NCBI RefSeq assembly: GCF_963576615.1
Contig: NC_088708.1
Span: 24,621,191 to 24,685,190, forward strand
From: Watersipora subatra
Lineage: Eukaryota > Bryozoa > Gymnolaemata > Cheilostomatida > Watersiporidae
DNA: 64,000 bases
Direction of reading: 5' to 3'
Shown one piece after another: positions 34,701 to 49,700 of this stretch (position 1 is its first letter; the number at the start of each line of letters is the position of its first letter). A model generated the notes under the pieces. The model made no database searches. It saw only the letters and a program-made list of their open reading frames with translations, and had not been told where the DNA came from. The position numbers were made by a program, and so were the translations under genes.

Positions 34701-37700
34701 TAGGGTTAAACATCTGTAGTCTTGTAGTGAGTTAAGGTCTCAGTAGCGGTATAGGGTTAAACATCTGTAGTGTTGTAGTGAGTTAAGGTCTCAGTAGCAG
34801 TATAGGGTTAAACATCTGTAGTCTTGTAGTGAGTTGAGGTCTCAGTAGCGGTATAGGGTTAAACATCTGTAGTCTTGTAGTGAGTTAAGGTCTCAGTAGC
34901 AGTATAGGGTTAAACATCTGTAGTCTTGTAGTGAGTTGAGGTCTCAGTAGCGGTATATGGTTGAAGACTTATATGCATCATGAACAATAGATGTATTTTG
35001 TGTTTTGTTAACTCTTTTTGGGTTATTATTTTGATTAATTTCACTGGAAATATTAGATTTCATACTGAGTCTTAACTCAAACAAAATAGCTCGTGCATTC
35101 AGCGTTTTGGTGCTTCAGAAGTGATAGTTGTTTCTAATAAGGAAAAGTTTAAGCAAAACTTGGAGTTGTCTGTCTGTTATCTGAGAAGGCATAATCACAG
35201 TTCACTAGGAATTTAGTTGTTAAATTTATCAACTGTATTTAAGGTGTTTATCAAACTATGAATAACAGACATTTTGCACTCATCTGGCAACTCTTCATCC
35301 TTACACATCGAATCATCACATTAGGATGAAGTTTCTGATTACATTATGCAGTGTGTTTGGCTGCATTTGGTAGCCCTCTATAAAATAATTGACCACAGGA
35401 TCATATGCTTCAATAGGTCCTGTCCATTGTCGAATCAGCCTATGTTGATTACTTTTGAACCAGGGTCAAATGTTTTTATCTACGAAAAATATCGATCAGA
35501 ACTATAAGTTTGTCTCGTTTTCTTTACTGCTGTTGTTTTGCTTTTTTCTCTTTTTAGATTAGCTCTATTTATGAGTAATGTTTTCATATTTATTTGATTT
35601 TATCTTCATTGGTGGCAAGAATATGTTGCATCCCATATTTTCATTTGCCAAATAGTTTAGATCATTTTTAGTTTGTTTGTGAGCGAAGAGAAGATAACTT
35701 CTGATGTGTCAGCTCATCTCAGAGATGGTACAGATGCGGCTGTCCTTATACAGCCATATCACCAGTTTAGCTCTCACCTTGAGGAAGTGATAGAAAAGTG
35801 TCCTCAAGACAGCAAGATATGGGTATGCACATAACACATTAGTCTTTGTAGTACTTTTCTGTATAGTCTGTATACACAATCCGTTTTCATTCCCGAACTC
35901 TCTATGACTGATGTGGGCAGTTTCAATTTCACGCCCTCTTGCTTTGAATAAAACAAAAAACAGGCTTAGAACAATATGAAAAACAGACATTTGAAACATG
36001 CAAACAATATGTTATTAGAAGATCATTCTAAGAAAAGCAACGTTTTCACACAGCAGCAACATATAAAAAAGACAAAATGCTTTATGCTCATTGACTGTTT
36101 TTTTGCCCCTTCTATGCTATTATCGGATTCCTCGTGGGCGAGTCAAATACTCAAATCATTATCAAGGTTCATGCCATTACAGTATTTATTTTCTGATGTA
36201 TAAAAAATGAAAATTGATTCCTGCACCTCTGCAAACAACAGCCTGAACCCCTAATAGGGAGCCCTGCTTTATAAGTATGCGCCTTAAAACACGAATGTTC
36301 CGGCATACAATGTAATATTTGAGTCTAGACGTAAAGTTATTTCCAACACGCAAAATTTTAAGTTACTCGATTCATTAGAGTTTTGCAAATAGAAGCACAG
36401 AAGCTGAAGGTGACAAGTGAAAGATGATCTTTTCAAATTTAAAATCATAAAAACCATATTATGTAAGCTTGTTTGATATAGTTTTAGCTAGAGTAAGTCA
36501 TGCTGTTTATCTTTCTCAACGCCTTTACCCATTTATTAAGAATACACTTGTTTGCCTGTTTTTAAGGTGAACCAACAATAAAACTTCTTTTATGCGTCTG
36601 TCTTCTATCATTCACTTTTGTTACATCGTTCTCATATATTGCACTTGTATTAATTCGTGTGTTAATTATCTGCAGTATATATTAACAAGCCATCATAGGT
36701 TTTTTTGGGCGGTAATATTAGTTAGTGTACCCTTATGGACATATTTGATCTAATGTACATATATGATGATGTTAGTGTACAATATACAGATATGATGATG
36801 TTAGTGTACAATATACATATATGATGATGTACATGTACAATATACAGGTATGATGATTTCAGTGTACAATATACATGTATGATGATGTACATGTACAATA
36901 TACATGTATGATAATTTTAGTGTACAATATACATGTATGATGATTTGGCACATGAAGCAGAGCTCAGAATAATTTAAATTCATGTGTGGAAGTTCCACTG
37001 TAATGCGCAATCCAATTTTTAGGAAGGGGTGGGATATGTTGGAGTTGCATTCTATTTTTGTGTGAGTTGGTTTATACACAGGCATTTCAGTTCAGCTGAA
37101 TATGCTATAGGCAGCGGCCTCCTAAAAATATCAGCTTGCAGTTAGCTAATAGGACAGAAGGAAGGTGTTCCTCGTATAACTAGGAGTCAATTTCTCTATT
37201 TCTCTTGTCTAGTTGAGCTGAGAAAATAGCGAGCTAGCAAGTTGCTCATACATTCCAAGCTGTTAATGGATATGGCGAGTTGAATTTCAAATTTTGCTCA
37301 AGTTTGCACTAATACTGCCTCGAGTTAGTTATCACTATAACTTGTAGCCACTACCCTTGACACAACCACTCTTGTCCACCACTCTTGTCCACAACTCCTG
37401 TCCACCACTCTTGTCCAACACTCTCGTCCACCACTCTTGCCCACCAATTATTTTGTACCACTCGTGGCCGCCATTCTTGCCCACCACTCTTGCCCACCTT
37501 TTTTTAGCTAGCATTTCCACCCACCACCTAAATTTCTGGTCATTTTCACCACTATTGTTTGATTTCACTGGTTCATTGCATTACACTTTAGTGCTTGCAA
37601 TCAAATTGGAGATCAGTCCACCCTGCTCAACTTGGCACCAAAATAATCTTTTCTTGGAATAATTTTACTTACTGGCTAACGATGGCCATAGCAACATCTT

Positions 37701-40700
37701 CCGTAAGATCGCAGTAAGGTCATAGCCAGGGGCATTTGTATAGCTTTCTAAGATGAAGATTTTTGAGATTGGAGGAAATATTGCGTATTGAAAAGAATGA
37801 AGGGGAACTGAGTGCATCGATAAGTTAAAATTTAGAAACTGTGGAGGCGAGAGAAAAACATGATTATATTTAAATTGAAAGAGCAGAATCTGTCTGATGT
37901 CTGGCTAGTGAGCTATTAAAAGCACTTTTATGGAACGATGTTACTTTTCCTGATTTCCTGCGGGATCAATTGATCTCTAAGATATGTCTTGTGGGCATAA
38001 TAAACGTTTACATTGATTGTGCTATGGAGATCAATTCCGGGATACCAGCCAATTTATGCTAGTACCAGGAGTACACCCCCTTGCAGATTTAGCCAGCGGT
38101 TGACAGACAAAATTAATAGCATTCGACCTCCTGAGGAGAAAACGCAACTCATGTGTTGATAAATCATTCAGAAATGTGCATGTTATAATTCTGACACGAG
38201 TTGCATCTGAATGTCCTTGACCCAAATGATTGAAGCGCTGCAAGATAAATGATGCAAATTAGTTTATCTCTAGTTTTTAATAAAAAGCTGGCTGCAATCT
38301 CTGAGTCTGTCTGAGTACTGGAAAGCTTTCTATTGTCGTCTACTCAGTTCGCTCAACGCATATCTTCAGGCAACCAGCCAGAGGAAACGAATATTAGTGT
38401 GCATGTTTGTGGTCTGTGTTTATGGGTGGGCTCCCCTCTCCCGGTGCCTCCACGCCTTTGTCTCTTCTGCACCGCAACTATCCTTTGGCGAGCGAGCTAT
38501 CTCTGTGGCTTATCAATTATTCATTTATTATGTTATTATACCTGGTGACAAAGATTGCAGATCACAAATCCAATAATTGACATACAATCAATGCATTCTC
38601 ATTGTAGCTCAGTAAATCATCCAGCTACAAAATTCACTGCAAAGTGCCAGAGGTATGTACACATTTAAACCCTCCTGGCTTTGTTCTGTATTAGGTTAGC
38701 TGCTTGCTTTTTGTTCAACATTCTCAGGCTTGCTGAAAGTATAGTCTGCGTTCCTACTATTTAGGGTTCGGAATATCACTCCGTGTAAGATCTTCCTTCA
38801 ATAAATTTTGTCAACAATTTCTGAAAGAAAATATTGCTGGTTCGTGAAATTATAATCAATTTATTTAGAACAGCGGCTATTTATTTTCAACAATTCATGT
38901 TTTTAGGGAGGTGCTAGACGGTGTAATTTGCACCGAAGGTATTGGAATAATATTCTTTTCAATAGAATGCTTTAGTGCATTAAGTGTCCGTGAGTAGGTA
39001 GAGAAGCAGCTGCTAGCAGTTAAGCATGCTAGCAGCTAGAGTGCTATTAGCATGACTCATATCAACAAGCTGTTGTAGTCATGTGACTCTTGTTTATTAA
39101 TATTACACTCTGACTGACTTATATTACCAAGGGCAGACAATTACAAATAATTTTTACATTCAATCTCCTGTTACTAATTTTATCAAGATAAGTTTGATAT
39201 TTTAGTTGTGTGTAAACAAACATTTTATTCTATGGGGTTCTTGTTGTTGTAACGAGAAGCACTCATGCTTGTTGAATGCAACGCCTTATTCCTTCCGATT
39301 TATGATCTGTTGGCCAAAAAGTTGAGGAATGTTCTGATTAAGCATTTTGGTAAAAAGTGAAAATGTCAAATAGAGTGGAACATACTGTTAACCTGAATGA
39401 TTAGCACGAAATTGCAGTACCGTGAGATGATGGGTGTTTTTGTACCATTCTAAAACTCGGTTGGTGGAGTGTATAATGCAGGACTGGCATATGCACTTGA
39501 TGATGCTATCAAACCACAATATGGTACTATGTTTTATTTCATTGCATAGACCGGTATGTGATTCACTAAGCCAGGGCGGTAGCTGTCTAATGCTCTATAG
39601 CATAACAAGAGATAAGGTAATTCTGACATATCTATGATCTTGGTATGACTCGTCTCTATTGTACTCGGCATCAGACCATTTATAATATTCAATCTTACCT
39701 ATTTGCAATAGAAATTTGTTTTTACAAACATGTAAATATGTAACACCGCTGGTGCAATACAGTAGAGGCTTGTACAATTCCAAGACGCTTCCAGGAACGT
39801 TCACGTTATAGGGATTTTACCTTTTATGACCAGTAAAATAAATTGAAATTGCCTAATCTGTTTCAAGGTTTCCCAAACTGACTCATTTGGCTTTTCCAAA
39901 GGGAAAAACTAGATTTAGCTTATTTAGTCTAAAGACTCAACAGTAAAGTTGTAGTATTAATGGTTTGTATCGACAAGTTTTTTACTTTTTCTTATCAATT
40001 TCACTCGGTTTATGGTTCATTGTTACTGTAATTTTATGCTAAGTCAAGGAGAGTGCACACTTTGAATCTCAATTTACATTGATTCTTTGCATTTTTTCTA
40101 GGCAACATCGTTTATTCTACAAAGGAAAAATATTACATATTTTATATGACTAAAATAAAGTAAAACAAAAATAGAGCTTTACAATATGTATTAATACTGG
40201 TATCTGCCGCACTGTCTCTACGTTGCCAGGCTTCAAGGTTACGGTAAATATCGCCTTCAAAGAGACAACTCATCACATTCAGCTTGGTATATCCGCACTA
40301 TAACGCCTGCACCAATAAATTGAATTGAAGTATTTCATAATTATTTTGTGGCTACTTATTTTCTGTTTTGTCCACACACCTGACGATCTCAAACTAGATA
40401 GCGAAGGTACTAGTATATATAATAGAGAGAGCCCTACCGTACGTTGTTTTCTCTCTCAAGTGCAGCAAGAGATATCGATACTTTCAGGGCTAACTACGGG
40501 ATTTCCGTTATTAAAATCGATTTTGAGAATTTGTACCGACTTGACACTTTACGTTATATGGAATTCTTCACATTGTATGAAGCAAAAATTTTACATAAAT
40601 TCTTTACGTTATTTGACATTTATGTTATAGGAGGTATACATTATAGGAGCGTCTACTGTATAGGCGAAAGGGTGAAATGTGCAGATGCCTTCACCATTGT

Positions 40701-43700
40701 ACGTACATCACAAGCTGTAGGCACCTTTTCATGGTGGTGTTGCATCTCTCTTGTTAGGTACAAGATTAGCAACTGCAGTTTCGGTACATTAACAGACCTT
40801 GCAAAAATTCTGATATGTTAACAATTTGATTTATTGGGGAGAATGTGCCCAAATTAATGGTTGATCTGATGGTATCTAAAGTTTGTGCTACAGGAGGTAA
40901 TTTATTCATACAGCCATCACTTTTCCCTAGCTTGTTTGCAATCAATCTGTTGTAATATTCGAGCAGCCTGTCGCAGAGTGTAACTGGAATTGATTTGCAG
41001 GAGAAAAGGCTCTCGACAGAGAACTCCCACGTGCGTAAAATGAAGGCGGTGAAGAATTGTGTTGAGATTGAAGGAATGCGTGATGCACACGTACGTATCG
41101 TTCAACTCTCTTCTTTATTCTCAAAACTGATTGTTTTGACTTGATTTTTTTCTACCGACGCAAATCTTGTTTTCTGCGGTTTTACCTTAGCAATTTGTTG
41201 GCTTGTTACGGTTTGAGCTATCAACACACTTTTACTTCTGTTTCAAATTGTATGACTAGCCTTTGTTGTTATTGTGTTTATTCACAGATTAAAGATGCAG
41301 TCAGCCTTTGTGAGTTCTTTTCATGGCTCGAGATGGAGGTAAGCGATGATGGGCTGGAGACATCGCCCCGAGCCCTTGTTGTATTATACAGTTACTCGTC
41401 TCCATCTACGAGCATTGCCACCTGTCTTTCATATCATATTGTAACAAGTTTGATAGAAAGTTTGTTTGAAAGAAGTTTACAATCGAAATAATTAGAAAGC
41501 ATGGGCAGGGGGTGAGACAAAGGCAGTGCAAACGGTGTGATTGTCGAGGGCGCTAATTAGAGGCACCTCAATGTCATTGAGCATTTATGTTAAACAATTG
41601 CTAAATGGAAGAAATGCGGGAATAGCAATTACGCGGGTTGAAATGGCTCAATCTTTTACAATATTTAAATGCTGTCTTTAAATAGAGCTAATTATAAATT
41701 GCGGTAAATGAACATACCAGTGATTTCTCGCAGTGATCAGTGATTTCTAATGAATTTTTATTGTGACCTGGGAAATCTGAGAGACGTCTGAGCTGTCGAA
41801 TGCACGAATTGACACGAGTCGAGTCATGCAGGACGGCTACGCTTCTACACAATAGAGAGATTATAGAAGATTGAATTTCGTAGGGTTCCTCGTCATCGGT
41901 GCCCATTACTCACTACAGGATGCGTTATTTCTGCCCTTTTTAACTTCATTAAACTATTTTATTTCAATCGTTATAAAATTCTTTGTATTATCATGATGCA
42001 TGAATTGACGACTGCGTCAGTCCACTCTCACGCCAATGCGTCAGAGTCAGTCAAAGGTCAATAGGATTCTCGAGTGAATTATTCAACAGAAATTTATTTA
42101 CTGCATTTTCAGTAAAATGTAAATATATTGCGTAAGACTGCATTTGGTGTTGTCGAAGTCTCGGCTCTAAGCACCAACAGGTTCTACTGTGATTGAACAG
42201 CTGTTCTGATGCGCATTCCATGCATATTCATTTCTCTGAATCAGTATAAATTTTAATTTATACGAAAAACTACAAAATATTGTCATGTATTTGCCCCTCG
42301 AGGTGCACCGGTCTTGCGGAGGCTGTCAACATAGCTGAAACAAATTTATAGAGAATGTTTCGCTGTTTTAGATTAAACACAATAATGTGACGGAGTCTGC
42401 AGCGGCTACAAAACTAGAAGAGTTGAAAAGGTCAGTGTTCTTAAGACACATGACCTTTGCTCTATTGGCTGTCGAATACAACTAATTTTTAGCCTTGTCT
42501 GTTTTTAAACGATTTATTTAATAAAATTTTCACAAAAGTAAATGTTGTTAATCGTTTGATAAATAACTTGAGAAAAGCAGGAAAATACTTGGTCATTGAG
42601 ACGTGTTGCAGTAAATGAATTGTATACTTAGCACTGTATGGGAGTTGTGGAGTGTTTGTGTACCCACCAGCCAATGTTTGCTTTGTCTCCTTGTAGGCAG
42701 CAGGAAGACTATGTTAGCCTTAGTTTTGACACCATCTCTAGCTGTGGTCCAAATGCTGCCATCAATCACTACAAGTGAGAGATTTATTCTTATTGTATAG
42801 CAGCTTTTCCTAATTTCTGTTTTACTGATATTTAATATAGAATTTGTTGTTTGTTGAGGCACTATAAGGGATAGCTTCTAGAACCTGCTGTAAAGGTGAT
42901 TTTGAGGGCGTACTGTTGTAGCACTGTGAGACTTATTGTAGACCGGTTGAGGGTGAAGACAGGGTGATTGAAAGCTCAGATATCTACCTGCTAGACTCTG
43001 GTGCTCAATACAGGTACTGTATTGGTCTGTTGTGTTTAATTAACTGCGGAACCCTTTGTGTAACAATTAACAACCTTTTCGGGTCATAACTCTTCCATGA
43101 CAGCCTGCTGTGCTAGGCAGACATCCTGCAGATACACGAGGGTAACTGTTAGGAACTGCACTGATGTTTCACCTCACTTACAATTCGTTCTGTACTTGGT
43201 GTCATTCACCTTTTGACAATTCAACTATATTTTGCATAAATTATCTTTTAATTGTCAAAAAGCATATGTGAGTATTTAGTCTAAACATTGATTCACTGTT
43301 TCTGGCATAAAGTTAGTCGCAAGAATTCAAGTTGATTTACTTAATTATATGGTTATTTTAATGTATTATACATGCAGCCAGTTTAGATTAATAAGACTGG
43401 ACCCGGCAAACTTTGAGGGACACTGGCTGCTTCAGCTATCGCTGTGTATATCGCAAAAAGGATTCACCATAGGATGGAAAATTCTCGACAGTATTCTGGC
43501 AAATATCGCATTGTTGTTATTGTTTTCAGAAATGGGACTACCGATGTGACCAGAACTGTCCACTTTGGCAATCCTTCGAGCTATCAAATGGTGTGTACTA
43601 TTAGTTGGTTTATTTTACATGTATTTGCTGCTCTGGTATGAGTTAACTTTTTCTGCTGGCAGCTGCTGTCATGTGAGCAGCTAACATTCATGCTGCCTAT

Positions 43701-46700
43701 TCTGGTTATGTAGGAGTGTTACACGCGAGTGCTTAAGGGTCACATCCAGTTAGCTCGCGCCATCTGGCCTAGAGGAGTAAAAGGAAACTCTCTTGATTCG
43801 TTTGCTAGAATGCACCTTTGGTCAGCCGGCCTTGACTACAAACATGGCACAGGTCATGGAGTTGGCGCATTTCTTAATGTGCATGAAGGTCAGTGACAAG
43901 CTTACAGCAAATGGTCAATCACTAGCGGTGACCTATTACAGCTCCGTAATCTGTTCGTATCAAATTATAATCTTGCTATAATTATTCGACTAAAATGTAG
44001 AAATTCTCCATGCTAGGGTCAGGATCTTATGCTCTGTTGCAAGTTTAGCTCAATGAGAACTTCGTAATCAATGTTCAAAGGCTAGGCTACTGACTGTCCT
44101 CAAATTTAGTGCGATGCTAAACAATTTCCTTGTTTACAGCGTTTTGCGCTTTGAGGGTGACTGCTAGGAGTAATTAGCATGCTCTGACAATACACCGCGA
44201 CGCTATGGAGGGTCATTAATCCCACTCACCTCCCAACATTTCTATTTTCGTGCATGAGTCATTTCAGAGGCAGCTGGCTCAGTGGCTACACAAATTTTGG
44301 CTCCATCAGCTGTCAGTTTTCCCTGGAACTGTGCTGTCAGAGAGGTAGTGACAGCACAGTATTGAGTATTTTCTGTCTGTATAATTTGTTTAACATTTGG
44401 TGCTTTTGCTTTACTTATTTTTGTTATATTATTGTTATTATTGTTACCTGGTTCACTCGGAGCGAGTCATAGGGGGTGCCATGAAAGGAGAAAAATTGAC
44501 AAGAATGTTCAATGTGACAAAGGAAGTGGTGCGCTCCTTTGCTCTTCAGTCCGTATAGCAGTTGTGTCTATCCTTTGCTCTTCAGTCCGTATAGCAGTTG
44601 TGTCAATGATTGCGTACCATTTTCATTTCTAATCGTGATCAAAAGACCTTAATTTCTGTTAGCCAAAGGAGGTAGTGAAAATTGTGACGCTATGTTATTA
44701 GGATTTAAGTTCAGCTAAGGTGTGTTCACATGTAATACCTGGCATTTACTGTCAGTTCTTTGTCATTTATACGTCCTAACGGTGTCGGCACCACGTAAGA
44801 TTGCGTAAAGAATTTAAGATTGCCCTGAGTGTGCTTTATTACGGCAGTAATATTCTGGCCTCTATATTAGTCACTCTTCTATACCTGGTGCTTATGAAAT
44901 AAGATGATTACTATCCATATGTTATGATACTACACCATTCTTTACATTTGGTTTCTGTAGTCTGCCCTAAGCTTTTACATATGTTTTATTCATTATCTAT
45001 TATCACTGCCTTTTAATAGCCTCCTTTATTATTATCGTTATTATTGCTATTAACATTTTATTGTTGATATCTTTATAGGTCCTTGCGCAATCAGCTACAG
45101 ATCAAGCGCGGCCGAGATCGCACTAGAGCCCGGCATGATAATCACAGATGGTTAGTACTTCTAGGGAGTGGACAGGCGAGCCTGATTGGTCATCTTTGAG
45201 CTGAAATAATTTAAAGAATTGCTGTAGAAAGAATGCAGATGTGATTTTCTTGGAAAAATGTCAAATTAAGTCGGTGATGATGATAGTCTGTGTTGGCAGG
45301 TTAATTATCAACTAATCAGTTCATTGCATAAGACCAAGCTCTAAATAACTGATTTATTTTTACACGTGTTTCTTGACAAAATTTTTTGGCAACCGCAAAA
45401 TTTGCACATGATAGGAGCGCAGCTACATTCATTAGTGCAGATGGTGATTTTAGATCGCAGCCCTTTTTAAGGGCGTAACTAATTGTTTTCAAGGTGCCAT
45501 ATATTCACCTTTATTTCTTGCTGTACTTTTGGCGATTATTTGCAGAACCCGGTTACTACGAAGATGGAAGTTTCGGAATTCGCATTGAGAACTGCATGCT
45601 TGTAACAGAAGCTGCGACTAGGGTGGGTGATATTAGTCATTCATTCTTTTCAGTTGAAATCATTTTTCCGGGTTTTACATTTTTTGTACTTGCATTCCAT
45701 GATTCCAAATTTTCATGGACACATTTCTGTAATTTGACCATGAAAATTATCTCTGCGCCGTTTTCACAGGCGTACATGCGCAAACTATGCAATTACTGTC
45801 TAGAAATACGTGAGAAAATAATTTTAAAAGGTGTCTCTGCTGAGGTTAAATTAGGCGATGGATACCATTTCCTTATATTGCAGCGTCTTCTAACAGTTGA
45901 GGTTTCAGCTTACGTGATTTGAGGTGAATTAAAATTTGAGTGCTATGATGGGGCCTGTCTGTGGCCTATAGTCTCGGGAATGGCTAGGCATATCACGAAA
46001 CTCCGCTACTCGACTGTCATTTTATGGAGTACCTTGTTTTGTCAACAACCCAAAAGCTTATTGCTGTAATGAGAGTTTCGGCTACTCTATGAATGACGTA
46101 AAAGGACACAATGAAGCTCGCGTTGTTGTAAGCATTGTTTATTTAGGAGCTCAGTGACTGGACAGATCAAGTGTTTGTCTAGTTTTTATGACCTGATTGT
46201 TATGTAAACATTGACCTAATAACAATAATTATGGTGTAACAACTAAATTGTCTTGGGATGATTCCAAGTCTGTTGTGTCTTTTTTTAGTATAATTTCAAG
46301 AACACAGGCTTCTTGCAGATGGAACCGATAACTTTAGTGCCTATTTCAACTAAACTTATAGAGCCATCACTTCTGACTGCTGATGAGGTGAGCTGAGCAG
46401 TATCCCGATGCAATATCCTGTGTTCTCCAGCTGGCTAGCCGGTCTTTCATGCGAAATAACTTACAACAATCTAGTTGGAGATTTTAACTTCGCATTGTAA
46501 TTCCTCTTATATGCAGGCCTAATCTCATATCTCACACCTACATCCGTCCAGACAGGAGCACACTCTCTCAATATCTTTATCTATCCACTTCCTTCCTTTT
46601 CTATCACTCTCTTATCTGAGAATATAATTCATCATTCTCCTACAAAAGAATCACTTTACGAATGTACAGCTTTGTACGAGAGTAAAAAGTGTTATAATGC

Positions 46701-49700
46701 AGTTAGCCAATTGAGACAATACAAGATGCAATGTTTTGGCAGTACTGTAATAAGAAAACTCCGTTTAATTAACCACCCAAGAGCATCACCAAACCACACA
46801 ATTAGCTACTATTAATACAGGCAGGACAACGTGAGGTTACCATCTCATTGCAGCAGGTCACGTAGCCATTCTCCAGTGTACATAGGGTTGCAATGTTAAA
46901 TATGCTTTTAGACGAGATATTCGCAATTAGAATTATATACATGTACATATAACCATGATATACACGAATAGAACTATATACATATAACCATGATATACAA
47001 GAATAGAACTATATACATATAACCATGCTCTACAAGAATAGAACTATATACATATAACCATGATATGCAAGAGTGGAACTATATACATATAACCATGATA
47101 TACAAGAGTAGAACTATATACATATAACCATGATATACAAGAGTAGAACTATTTACATATAACCATGATATACAAGAGTAGAACTATATACATATAACCA
47201 TGATATACAAGAATAGAACTATATACATATAACCATGATATACAAGAATAGAACTATTTACATATAACCATGATATACAAGAATAGCACTATATACATAT
47301 AACCATGATATACACGAATAGAACTATATACATATAACCATGATATACAAGAGTAGAACTACATACATATAACCATGATATACAAGAGTAGAACTATATA
47401 CATATAACCATGATATACAAGAATAGAACTATATACATATAACCATGATATACAAGAATAGAACTATATACATATAACCATAATATACAAGAATAAAACT
47501 ATATACATATAACCATGATATACAAGAGTAAAATTATATACATATAACCATGATATACAAGAGTAGAACTATATACATATAACCATGATATACAAGAATA
47601 GAGCTATATACATATAACCATGATATACAAGAATAGAACTATATACATATAACCATGATATGCAAGAGTGGAACTATATACATATAACCATGATATACAA
47701 GAGTAGAACTATATACATATAACCATGATATGCAAGAGTGGAACTATATACATATAATCATGATATACAAGAGTAGAATTATATACATATAACCATGATA
47801 TACAAGAGTAGAACTATTTACATATAACCATGATATACAAGAATAGAACTATATACATATAACCATGATATACAAGAATAGAACTATATACATATAACCA
47901 TGATATACAAGAATAGAACTATATACATATAACCATGATATACAAGAATAGAACTATTTACATATAACCATGATATACAAGAATAGAACTATATACATAT
48001 AACCATGATATACAAGAATAGAACTATATACATATAACCATGATATACAAGAGTAGAACTATATACATATAACCATGATATACAAGAATAGAACTATATA
48101 CATATAACCATGATATACAAGAATAGAACTATATACATATAACCATGATATACAAGAATAGAACTATATACATATAACCATGATATACAAGAATAGAACT
48201 ATTTACATATAACCATGATATACAAGAATAGAACTATATACATATAACCATGATATACAAGAATAGAACTATATACATATAACCATTATATACAAGAGTA
48301 GAACTATTTACATATAACCATGATATACAAGAATAGAACTATATACATATAACCATGATATGATATACACGAATAGAACTATATACACATAACCATGATA
48401 TACAAGAGTAGAATTATATACATATAACCATGATATACAAGAGTAGAACTATGTACATATAACCATGATATACAAGAGTAGAACTATGTACATATAACCT
48501 GATATACAAGAATAGAACTATATACATATAACCATGATATGATATACACGAATAGAACTATATACATATAACCATGATATACACAAATAGAACTATATAC
48601 ACATAACCATGATATACAAGAGTAGAATTATATACATATAACCATGATATACAAGAGTAGAACTATGTACATATAACCATGATATACAAGAGTAGAACTA
48701 TGTACATATAACCTGATATACAAGAATAGAACTATATACATATAACCATGATATGATATACACGAATAGAACTATATACATATAACCATGATATACACAA
48801 ATAGAACTATATACACATAACCATGATATACAAGAGTAGAATTATATACATATAATCATGATATACAAGAGTGGAACTATATACATATAACCATGACATA
48901 CAAAAATAGAACTATACACATATAACCATTATATACAAGAATAGAACTATATACATATAACCATTATATACAAGAATAGAACTATATACATGTAACCATG
49001 ATATACAAGAGTAGAATTATATACATATAACCATGATATACAAGAGTAGAACTATGTACATATAACCATGATATACAAGAATAGAACTATATACATATAA
49101 CCATGATATACACGAATAGAACTATATACATATAACCATGATATACACGAATAGAACTATATACATGTAACCATGATATACAAGAGTAGAATTATATACA
49201 TATAACCATGATATACAAGAGTAGAACTATGTACATATAACCATGATATACAAGAATAGAACTATATACATATAACCATGATATACACGAATAGAACTAT
49301 ATACATATAACCATGATATACACGAATAGAACTATATACATATAACCATGATATACAAGAGTAGAACTATTTACATATAACCATGATATACAAGAATAGA
49401 ACTATATACATATAACCATGATATACAAGAATAGAACTATATACATATAACCATGATATACAAGAATAGAACTATTTACATATAACCATGATATACAAGA
49501 ATAGAACTATATACATATAACCATGATATACACGAATAGAACTATATACATGTAACCATGATATACAAGAGTAGAATTATATACATATAACCATGATATA
49601 CAAGAGTAGAACTATGTACATATAACCATGATATACAAGAATAGAACTATATACATATAACCATGATATACACGAATAGAACTATATACATATAACCATG

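Larger units (their letters stand above)
33054..35671 (+). other. XPNPEP1: XPNPEP1 intron 7
   Basis: Contains copy 2 of a dispersed repeat (33919-34100) and a 51-bp tandem array (34624-34963). The rest is AT-rich with no recognised feature. Confidence 0.6.
35823..38607 (+). other. XPNPEP1: XPNPEP1 intron 8
   Basis: Contains a 29-bp tandem repeat (36751-36946) and a 13-bp tandem repeat (37362-37498). Nothing else was recognised. Confidence 0.6.

Noticed and set aside
36801..37085. Minus-strand frame with HTCILYTEI-type repeats
   Set aside because: It is a translation of the 29-bp tandem repeat.
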